A stretch of DNA of 64,000 nt from CAIVVT01 sp963823095. Its GTDB lineage: Bacteria; Acidobacteriota; Terriglobia; Bryobacterales; Bryobacteraceae. Positions 52,687 to 60,075 of this stretch are shown here, in pieces. The position numbers and the translations under genes were made by a program. The stretch spans positions 1,302,001 through 1,366,000 of the forward strand of contig CAWGKI010000001.1 of assembly GCA_963823095.1 (NCBI GenBank), read 5' to 3'. How positions within the stretch are numbered: the first letter of the stretch is position 1; every line of letters begins with the position of its first letter. The notes beneath the pieces were generated by a model. That model was not told where the DNA came from, searched no databases, and was given only the letters and a program-made list of their open reading frames with translations.

Positions 52687-53445
52687 ATGCGCGTCTCCAG
52701 TCGTTGCTATGCAGTCACTGGCCTGGGATACTCGGCGCCGTGGTGCGTGAATGCGGGGTTTGTCACCGGGGGCGATGTGACGCTCGTGGTGGACACGGGC
52801 GGCAACACGGCGGCGGCACAAACCATACATGGCTACGCTTGCGCCGCGAAGCCAGGCAATGAAGTTCGCGTCTTCGACACGGAGAAGCACTTCGATCACA
52901 TCGGCGGGAACGGTTTCTTTCGCGAGCAGGGGATCGACGTGTGGGGCCATGCGGGAATCGCGCGAACACCGGCCGAATTCGAGGCGGAGATCGCCGAGTT
53001 CAACGCGACGATAGACAATGCGGTGCGGCGGGAGCGCGGGGAAGCCAGCGCGTTTTTTCATGCGACGCGCGTGGTGAATCCGAATCGACAAGTCCGTGAG
53101 GAGATGAGGTTCGATCTGGGTGGGTGCGCCGTCGAGATTCTGCCGACTCCCGGACACACGACGACGAATGTTTCCGTCTGGGTGCCGGAGGATGGGGTGT
53201 TGTTCACAGGCGACTGCGTCGTGCGCGAGTATTTGCCAAACCTGGATGCTGGGACTCCGGATGATTGGCGCGTATGGCTGGATTCGTTGGAGCGGGTGGA
53301 ACGGCTGAGGCCGGGAGTTATTGTCCCGGGGCACGGACCGGTCGCGAGGGGCGACGAGGTTCGAGCGGCTATAGAGTTTGTGCGAGGAGTGCTGAGGGCG
53401 GCCATCGCGCGAGGTTGCTCGCCGACGGCTATGCGTCGGGCTTGA
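52687..53445 (+). CDS. Metallo-beta-lactamase-fold protein with unusual metal motif
   Basis: 252 residues with a complete MBL fold. The first metal motif reads TEKHFDHIGG, so the first His of HxHxDH is a Glu. TPGHTTTN and FTGDCVVREY supply the third and fourth metal ligands, and IVPGHGPV the last. Family members hydrolyse thioesters, sulfur compounds or lactones; the substrate is unknown. The altered ligand may change the metal. It is an isolated gene. Confidence 0.8.
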   Translation: MRVSSRCYAVTGLGYSAPWCVNAGFVTGGDVTLVVDTGGNTAAAQTIHGYACAAKPGNEVRVFDTEKHFDHIGGNGFFREQGIDVWGHAGIARTPAEFEAEIAEFNATIDNAVRRERGEASAFFHATRVVNPNRQVREEMRFDLGGCAVEILPTPGHTTTNVSVWVPEDGVLFTGDCVVREYLPNLDAGTPDDWRVWLDSLERVERLRPGVIVPGHGPVARGDEVRAAIEFVRGVLRAAIARGCSPTAMRRA

Positions 53446-53461
53446 GGCGGATACTTCCGGA

Positions 53462-53485
53462 GCCGAGCTGGAGATCGGCGTTCCC
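53462..53485. repeat. Dispersed repeat, family A
   Basis: GCCGAGCTGGAGATCGGCGT followed by TCCC, a variant of 11530-11555. It lies just after the MBL-fold gene stop, before the padR operator. Confidence 0.7.
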
Positions 53486-53544
53486 GTTCTTCGTTACAAC
53501 GGCAAATTCATGAGACGCGGATGAGCCGCGGCTGCCTGTTCCTA

Positions 53545-53590
53545 TGGACATTCCAAAGGAGATCATGCTACCTTTCCTTTGGAATGTCCA
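53545..53590. promoter_or_regulatory. PadR operator: two TGGACATTCCA-type sites
   Basis: Perfect 16-bp arms (53545-53560 and 53575-53590) around 14 bases. Each arm holds TGGACATTCCA or its complement, itself a short palindrome. The right arm includes the padR start codon. A PadR-type dimer binding there would repress its own gene and the permease. This is inferred from position and symmetry. Confidence 0.7.
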
Positions 53591-53937
53591 AAGAAGTCGC
53601 CGCGAAAACCGATTTGCTTCAAGGCACCCTCGATCTGATGGTGCTGAAGACTCTGGATGCCCTGGGACCGCTGCACGGCTACGGCATCGCGCGCCGCATC
53701 GAGCAACTGAGCGAGTCGGTGCTCGAGTTGAACGAGGGCACGGTTTACACAGCGCTGTTGCGCTTGCAGCAGCAGGGCTGGATCGGCGCGGAGTGGGGCG
53801 CGTCGGAGAATAATCGCAGGGCGAAGTTCTATTCCATCACCCGGAGCGGCCGCAAACAGCTCGCGAAGGAAACGCAGAACTGGGAGCGGATCGCGGGGGT
53901 GATCGGCCGCGTTCTGCAGCTCGAAGGTCAGAAGTAG
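53584..53937 (+). CDS. PadR-family transcriptional regulator
   Basis: 117 residues. The winged-helix domain has TDLLQGTLDLMVLKTL, GPLHGYGIARRIEQL, the recognition region LNEGTVYTALLRLQQQGWI, and SITRSGRKQLAKET, as in PadR type with a short C-terminal dimer helix. Such genes stand directly before ADOP permeases in Acidobacteria. The gene is separated from the permease gene by 6 bases, so they are cotranscribed. No ligand can be told. The ATG at 53584 lacks a close ribosome-binding site; AAAGGAG lies about 22 bases upstream. Confidence 0.9.
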   Translation: MSKEVAAKTDLLQGTLDLMVLKTLDALGPLHGYGIARRIEQLSESVLELNEGTVYTALLRLQQQGWIGAEWGASENNRRAKFYSITRSGRKQLAKETQNWERIAGVIGRVLQLEGQK

Positions 53938-53943
53938 GCAGTC

Positions 53944-56615
53944 ATGGGTTCGCTATCCCGCGGCGCCGCCAAACTGCGTTACCTGCTGACGCGCTCCGAT
54001 GCAAATCGGGACTTCGACGAAGAACTGCAAGCCCATCTGCACTTGCTGGCAGAGCGCTATGAGCGCCAGGGCATGGAGAAGCGCGAAGCCTGGAACGCCG
54101 CGCGGCGCCAGTTTGGCAATGGGACTTCGCTCAAAGAGGCACGGGCCCGAATGCAGACCTTTCAGTGGCTGGAGACGCTCGCGCGGGACGTGCGGTTCAG
54201 CCTTCGGTCGCTGGGCCGCAACCCGGCTGTCGCATGCGCCGCGTCTTGTGACTCTGGCGCTCGGCATCGCCGCCAACTCCACAATTTTCTCGATGGTGAG
54301 CCGCTTCCTCCTTACCCCTCCACCCGTGGGTAGCCCCTCGACATTGATGGCGCTGCACACGACCCACGACGGCGAGTGCTGCAATGCGCTTCACCTGGCC
54401 GCTCCTCTCCGATTTGCGCGAGCAGGCACGGTCGTTCTCCGGCATTGCGGCTTACCATGAATTGGTCCCGGCATCTGTCGGAGGCAGGGGCGAACCGGAA
54501 CGCGTGTGGGGCCAGGCGGCGACCGCCAACTTCTTCGACGTCGCGCAACTGCGCATGAGGCTCGGCCGTGGCTTCTCAAGCGACGAAGACCGCGCGCCGG
54601 TGGTGGTGATCGGCGACCTGCTCTGGCAGCAGCGATTCGGCAGCCGACGCGAAGATCATTGGCAGGGCATTCTACTATCCGGGCAGCAATTCACGGTGGT
54701 GGGCGTTGCGCCGCCCGCGTTTCGCGGCGTGGTCGATCGTCCTCGACTCCGAGTTTTGGGTCCCATTGCGCAGTGCTGGATCAATTGCTGCCTAAGACCA
54801 GCAACTTCGAGTCGCGCGACTACCACTGGCTGGCCAGCCGATCGGGCGTATGGGACCCGGCGTGACGAGCGCGCAGGCAGCGGCGGAACTCGATCTGATC
54901 GCTCGCCGCATCGCCAAAGTCTCACCCGGAGACCGAAAAGGGCCAAGGCTTCCGCTTCGAGCGAGCGCGGCTCATTGCCGCCACGAGGCGAGGACACCGC
55001 GAAGCTATTTCTCGCCGCGCTCTCCGTGGTGGTTTTGCTGGTACTCTGCATCGCCTGTGCGAACGTCGCCAACCTGCTGCTGGCGCAGGCGGCAGGGCGC
55101 CAGCGGGAGATGGCCATGCGCCTCGCGCTCGGCGCCTCGCGAAGTCAACTGCTGCGCCAGATGCTAACCGAGAGCATACTGCTGGCCCTAGGCGGCGGAG
55201 TGCTGGGTGTGTTGCTGGCGCTGGCGGCGACACGCGCGGTTTGACCGCCTTCCACTTCCCTGCCCCCGTCCCGCTCGACACCAGCATCAGCGTCGACTGG
55301 AAAGTGCTGCTTTTCACCTTCGCCCTCAGCCTGGGAACGGGACTTCTGTTCGGAATCGCACCGGCGCTGGCGGCGACGCGTCCTGGGATATCAAATGCCT
55401 GAAGGGCGAGGACTGCTGGGCCGACCTGGCCGGTTGTGGAGCTTGCGCAACTTCCTGGTCGTCTCCCAGATCGCCATGCTCGCTCTTGCTGCTCTGCGCG
55501 ACAGGGCTGTTTCTGCGAAGCATGCAGAGCGCCGCCAGCATGGATATCGGCCTGCGCTCGCAGGGCGTCCTGATGATGTCAGTGGATCCGCGGCTGCATG
55601 GTTACACAGCGGCGCGCACTACTCAGATGCTGACCGAATTGCGCGAGCGCGTGGCGGCGCTTCCCGGCGTTGCGTCGGCCGCGTGCACCGATGTTGCGCC
55701 ATTGTCCGGGGGCAACAGGAGCGATGGTTTCAAGGCCGAAGGCCGACCTGCACCGCTGCAATCCCTTCACGTCCGTTGAGTTGTTTATGGCGAGCCCCGG
55801 CTACTTCAAAACGCTCGGAATCCCACTCATCGCCGGCCGCGATTTCAGCAATGAACTCCCGGCCGGCCCGAAGGTCGCCATCGTCGACGAGGCCTTCGCG
55901 CACTTGTTCTTCCCCAATGAGAATCCGGTCGGCCAACGCGTCAGCAGTGGCGGACGGTCGTACGAAATCATCGGGCTGACGAAACACATCAAGTCGCGCA
56001 CACTCGGCGAAGAGGTCCGGCCCATACTGTTTCGCTGCGCTGGGCAGTCCGATTGGCAGCGACCCGTCCATGATGGGCTATACAATCGTGGTGCATGCCG
56101 CGGGCGATTCCGCATCCGTGGCGGGCGCCGTGCGACGTCAGATTCACGACCTCGATCCAACACTGGCCATCTACAACACTGAGAGCATGGAGGAACACCT
56201 GCGCGAGTGCGCTGTTCCTGCCGCGACCTGCTCGTGGACGCTTTTCGGCGTGGTCGGCATCGTGGGATTACTGCTCGCGGCGATCGGACTGTATGGCGTG
56301 ATGAGCTACTCGATCAGCCGGCGCACGCGCGAAATCGGCATCCGCATGGCCTTGGGCGCGCAGAGCGGCGGAGTGCAGCGTCTCGTGATCCGGCAAGGCA
56401 TGATGCTGACGCTTTTCGCAGTTGCGTTGGGTCTCGGCGCGGCGTGGGCTGTGGCCAAGCTTCTGGCAAGCTTTCTTTACGGCGTGCCTCCGCACGACCC
56501 GGTGACGTTCACAGTCGTGCCGCTTTTTCTCGCCTCGGTCGCGCTGCTGGCCTGCTGGCTGCCCGCGCGCCGAGCGGCCGGAGTGGACCCGCTGAGCGCG
56601 CTACGGCATGAGTAG
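53944..56615 (+). pseudogene. ADOP-family ABC transporter permease, about twelve frameshifts
   Basis: The Acidobacterial duplicated orphan permease (MacB/FtsX type). Joining frames in order gives the N-terminal helical domain (DFDEELQAHLHLLAERYERQ), TLALGIAANSTIFSMVSRFL, FSGIAAYHELVPASVG, the first FtsX core (FLAALSVVVLLVLCIACANV, REMAMRLALGASRSQLLRQM), LWSLRNFLVVSQIAM, periplasmic regions (FKTLGIPLIAGRDF) and the second FtsX core ending in WLPARRAAGVDPLSALRHE. About twelve breaks are needed, at roughly 54235, 54370, 54735, 54775, 54845, 54932, 54965, 55241, 55400, 55487, 55760 and 56040. Ten are +1 and two are +2 or -1. As printed it cannot be expressed. It may be a true pseudogene or a poorly read repeat-family member. 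Confidence 0.88.
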
Positions 56616-56740
56616 TCCGGGCGGCACTCTCACAGCGGCGCCGGAGATTTTGCTGAGCGTCGATTACTGGCGTCTCGCGGGGCTGAAAGTCTGCCCTACT
56701 CAGCGGCCAGCCCCGCGCCGGCAGGCGTCCACGCGCCGGG

Positions 56741-57037
56741 CTAACCGCCGGCGATGGCCCCTAGGATGATGTACGGCTCCGCGCCGGACGCGACCGCGGG
56801 TGGCAGAGGCGCGTCCGGCGACTCGTCGGAGAGGTCCTGTTGGCAAGCGAAGAAGCGCAGGAACGGCCGGCGCAGGAATGTGTCCTGGTCGCGGATGGTC
56901 CCGCGCAGCATGGGATAGCGGACTTCCAGAGCGTCGAGGACCGAGCGTTGCGTGGGCGGGCCCTCAATGTCGAGTTGCAGCTCGGCGCCGCAGCGAGCGA
57001 GCGTGCGCAGATGCGCCGGTAGAATCACGGTGATCAT
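56741..57037 (-). CDS. MoaD/ThiS-like ubiquitin-fold protein
   Basis: 98 residues ending in the double glycine typical of sulfur carriers (ILGAIAGG). The fold has an N-terminal strand (MITVILPAHLRTLARC) and a conserved middle (PTQRSVLDALEVRYPML). In MoaD and ThiS the C-terminal Gly-Gly is adenylated and carries sulfur. No moaE, thiF or thiG is near. It lies 40 bases downstream of the BNR-repeat gene on the same strand; the pair is often found together as I recall, which suggests a shared but unknown function. Confidence 0.75.
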   Translation of the reverse strand: MITVILPAHLRTLARCGAELQLDIEGPPTQRSVLDALEVRYPMLRGTIRDQDTFLRRPFLRFFACQQDLSDESPDAPLPPAVASGAEPYIILGAIAGG

Positions 57038-57077
57038 GGCCTGCACTGCGTTGTTTTGCGCTTCATAGCTGTCCGCT

Positions 57078-58193
57078 TCATTGCAGCGTCTGGACCTCGA
57101 CCGAGACGACGGGCGGGAGGTTCTCCACGATGGGAGCCCAATTGTCTCCCCCATCCGGCGAGACGAAAACATGCCCGCCGGAGGTGCCGAAGTACACGCC
57201 GCAGGAGTCGAGCGAATCTACGGCCATCGCATCGCGCAATACGTTCACGTAGCAATCCTTCTGTGGCAGGCCCTTCGTGAGGGGTTCCCACTCGTTGCCG
57301 CCGGTGCGGCTGCGGTAGACGCGGAGCTTGCCCTCGGGCGGATAATGCTCCGAATCGCTCTTGATGGGGACCACGTAGACGGTGTCGGGTTCGTGCGCAT
57401 GGACATCGATGGCGAAGCCGAAATCGGTCGGCAGGTTGCCGCTGACCTCATGCCACGAGTCGCCGGCGTCGTCGCTGCGCATGACGTCCCAATGCTTCTG
57501 CATGAACAACACTGCCGGACGCGCGGCGTTCATGGCGATGCGATGCACGCAGTGGCCAACCTCGGCCTCTGGGTCAGGGATGTACTGCGATTTCAAGCCG
57601 CGGTTGATCGGCCGCCACGTTTCGCCCGCGTCGTCGCTGCGGAACGCGCCCGCGGCGGAGATGGCAATGAAGATCCGGCCGGTGTTCCGCGGATCGAGGA
57701 TGATGGTGTGCAGGCACATGCCGCCGGCGCCCGGCTGCCAATCCTTCCCCGTGCCATGGCCGCGCAGTCCCGGCAATTCCTGCCAAGTCTTCGCGCCATC
57801 GGTGGAGCGGAATATGGCGGCATCCTCGACGCCTGCATAGACCGTATCGGGATCGGTGAGCGATGGTTCGAGATGCCACACTCGCTTGAACTCCCAAGGA
57901 TGCGGCGTACCGTCGTACCACCTGTGTGTGCCCGGCTCGCCTTCATACTTAAAGGCGTTACCCATCGCCTCCCAGGTCTCGCCACCGTCGTTCGAGCGTT
58001 GAATCACCTGCCCGGACCAACTGCTGGACTGCGATGCATAGATCCGGTTCGGGTCCACAGGCGAACCCTTCAGGTGGTAGACCTCCCAGCCTCCGAAATG
58101 AGGGCCGCTGACAGCCCATTTCTTCCGCTTGCCGTCCGAAGTCATGACGAACGCGCCTTTGCGCGTCCCAGCCAGTACGCGTACCTTGCTCAT
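57078..58193 (-). CDS. BNR/sialidase-like beta-propeller protein
   Basis: 371 residues. Repeated Asp-box motifs (SNDGGETWEAMG, STDGAKTWQELP, SDDAGETWRPIN, SDDAGDSWHEVS and SPDGGDNWAPIV) form a six- or seven-bladed propeller as in VPS10/sialidase/Ycf48 families. No signal peptide is seen, so it may be cytoplasmic. The ATG at 58193 follows AGGAG and opens the domain (MSKVRVLAGTRKGAF). The catalytic residues of a true sialidase are not recognisable. It is the upstream partner of the MoaD-like gene. Confidence 0.85.
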   Translation of the reverse strand: MSKVRVLAGTRKGAFVMTSDGKRKKWAVSGPHFGGWEVYHLKGSPVDPNRIYASQSSSWSGQVIQRSNDGGETWEAMGNAFKYEGEPGTHRWYDGTPHPWEFKRVWHLEPSLTDPDTVYAGVEDAAIFRSTDGAKTWQELPGLRGHGTGKDWQPGAGGMCLHTIILDPRNTGRIFIAISAAGAFRSDDAGETWRPINRGLKSQYIPDPEAEVGHCVHRIAMNAARPAVLFMQKHWDVMRSDDAGDSWHEVSGNLPTDFGFAIDVHAHEPDTVYVVPIKSDSEHYPPEGKLRVYRSRTGGNEWEPLTKGLPQKDCYVNVLRDAMAVDSLDSCGVYFGTSGGHVFVSPDGGDNWAPIVENLPPVVSVEVQTLQ

Positions 58194-58436
58194 CCCTCGC
58201 TCCTTTCGCGGTTTCCCAGACATGTCCTGCACGAACCCCAGCGGTCGGCCTCGCTAGAATTGTCGATTGGGCCAGACGGAAATCGACAGGCCATTCAGGA
58301 AATAATAAACGAATCTGTCCGTTTTCGCGCCTGGAGACTGGGAGTGGGACGTAACATTGCCTCTGGAAGGGCCGCGGATTGTGCGAGTGGCAGAACAGGG
58401 AACCGTCACGGCTGCGTGCCGAACTCGGATTGGACT

Positions 58437-58557
58437 CAATACTGTTCACTTACAAGGCAATTCTGGTGCGGCAGACGATCGGTTTGCGTCGTCTGCCGGG
58501 CTCCGGAGGTGACGGACCACGCAAGGCGATGGTCTGCCCACAAAGTGAATAGTATTG
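58437..58557. mobile_element. MITE-like element
   Basis: About 121 bases bounded by inverted repeats CAATACTGTTCACTT (58437-58451) and AAGTGAATAGTATTG (58543-58557), matching at 14 of 15. Between them is a perfect 10-bp hairpin (CGGCAGACGA, 58469-58478, with TCGTCTGCCG, 58489-58498). There is no transposase frame. It lies at the 5' end of the vapC remnant. The rest of the gap 58194-58436 shows no gene. Confidence 0.55.
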
Positions 58558-58938
58558 GGATTAGACTCGGGTGGCTCCCATCACGGGGCCTACCCATCCG
58601 GGCGCTCGTGGGAAGTCGGCGATCACGATTTGGAGTTGGAGATGGGCGTACTGCTGGCTGAACGGAGAGACTCGGTGCAAGGCGCGATGCTGAGGGCCTG
58701 GTTGGGCGGTCACGTCTTGCCGGCGTTCACTGGCCGCATTCTGCCCATCGATACGGCAGTCGCGCAACGCAGCGCCAGACTCCATGTGCCGAACCCGCGT
58801 CCCATGCGGGACGGGCCGATAGCGGCCACGGCCCTCGTGCACGGCATGACCCTCGCAACCCGGAATTTGGCGGATTTTGAACCAACCGGCGTTCTAACCA
58901 TCAATCCCTGGAGCAATTCCCGACAATCGGGAATGTGA
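58555..58938 (+). pseudogene. VapC-like PIN-domain toxin remnant
   Basis: The C-terminal two-thirds of a PIN-domain ribonuclease (LPIDTAVAQRSARLHVPNPR, RDGPIAATALVHGMTLATRN, DFEPTGVLTINPW) is intact, including the Asp and the DFEPTG end. The N-terminal half is missing: there is no MxLLDTN start with the first catalytic Asp, and the segment GDHDL then ELEMGVL lacks the usual eight-residue strand between. The frame begins at the edge of a MITE-like element, so the start was probably lost by insertion. No vapB antitoxin is next to it. Confidence 0.7.
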
Positions 58939-58972
58939 GTCGCGAGTAGCTCCACTGTTTGAGCGGCTTCGA

Positions 58973-59641
58973 TCAAAGCAGCGCGGTGCGGAGTTCGTCC
59001 AGGTCGCGGCGCAATGCGTCCGATTGCTCGCGGAGCGTCTTGACCTCGGCCTCCAACTGTTCGACGCGCTCGCGTAAGCCAGGACCAGCCGGAACCGCGG
59101 CCTGCTGAAGGTTGTGCGGAGAAAGCGGCTCGGGCATTTCGGGCGCCGGCGCGAAGAGATGGCACCAGCGTGGCTCTTTCGTCCCGGGCAGCTTCGGCAA
59201 CTGAACGGCGAGAGCAGCAGGCTCATGGCCGGCCAGTTTGTCGAGGGTGTATTGCACGGCGTCGAGGTCCGCGAAGCTGTGCAGGTTGGCAGTGCGTCCG
59301 CGGAGTTCCCCTATCGTCTGCGGCCCGCGCAACATCAGCACCGACAGCACCGCGAGTTCGCCAAGCGAGAGATTCAGGCGCTCCGAGAGGCGATGGCGGA
59401 ACTTCAGGACGCGGCTGCCCGCCTCGGAGACGAAAACCGCGAAGCCCTCGTCGCGCAGAGACTCCAGCGCGCTGCGAACGGTGGTGTCGTCGAAGGCGAC
59501 CACTGGATCGCGATTCGATTTCTGGTTGCAGGCGTTGGTGAGGGCATTCAACGAGAGCGGGTAATACTCGGGCGTTGCGAGATCCTTTTCGATCATCGCG
59601 CCTAACACCCGGAGTTCGACGGGACCAAGCTCGTACGGCAC
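58973..59641 (-). CDS. YceH family (DUF480) protein
   Basis: 222 residues. Two winged-helix-like halves begin with ELGPVELRVLGAMIEKDLAT, then PEYYPLSLNALTNACNQKSN and ALESLRDEGFA. They are followed by a coiled-coil C terminus (ERVEQLEAEVKTLREQSDAL). The GTG at 59641 is chosen because the conserved domain begins within five residues; the frame to 59785 is longer but unlike the family. Function unknown; the family is predicted to bind DNA. Confidence 0.85.
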   Translation of the reverse strand: MPYELGPVELRVLGAMIEKDLATPEYYPLSLNALTNACNQKSNRDPVVAFDDTTVRSALESLRDEGFAVFVSEAGSRVLKFRHRLSERLNLSLGELAVLSVLMLRGPQTIGELRGRTANLHSFADLDAVQYTLDKLAGHEPAALAVQLPKLPGTKEPRWCHLFAPAPEMPEPLSPHNLQQAAVPAGPGLRERVEQLEAEVKTLREQSDALRRDLDELRTALL

Positions 59642-60075
59642 ATCACGAGCATGGCATTGGGAGGGAGCCGCAATCAACAGGCAGATGGAGGGCTCTTGCG
59701 AGAGAGTCGCTGGAGCGAAGAGCGGGCGGCTTAGCGGCGAGTTCATTCTCCGGTACCTGGAACGCGGTTGAGAACGGAGATGCAACCGTTTCGTCGAAGG
59801 TCATCCGCGAACTTTGCGGCTCGCGAGGCAATAGGTGCCGAACTGAAGATCGGCGTTCCCAGGGCGCATCGGGCGAGCATTGAAGGTCATGCACTGAGTT
59901 TTGTTCGAATTCGCGGACCCCAATCCTGAGGTCGCCCGCTCTCGGTCGCGGCTCCGTTTCGGGGCAGCTCCGTTTTCCGGTTGCGACAAATGCAACCCGA
60001 GGAGTTGTAGTATGCATACAAAGATCTAGCGGCGTTCCGAAGTGGAGGAGAGCGGTCGTGGGAGGATATTGGGTG
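59642..60075. other. Intergenic region with two dispersed repeats
   Basis: It holds a family A repeat at 59837-59862 (GCCGAACTGAAGATCGGCGT with TCCCAG) and a family E repeat at 59938-59961 (CGCTCTCGGTCGCGGCTCCG with TTTC). No gene, tRNA or terminator is convincing. A ribosome-binding site GGGAGG lies before the kinase gene. Confidence 0.55.

Noticed and set aside
53944..56615. Many small genes in the ADOP region
   Set aside because: Their peptides join in order into one known permease, so they are fragments of one gene.
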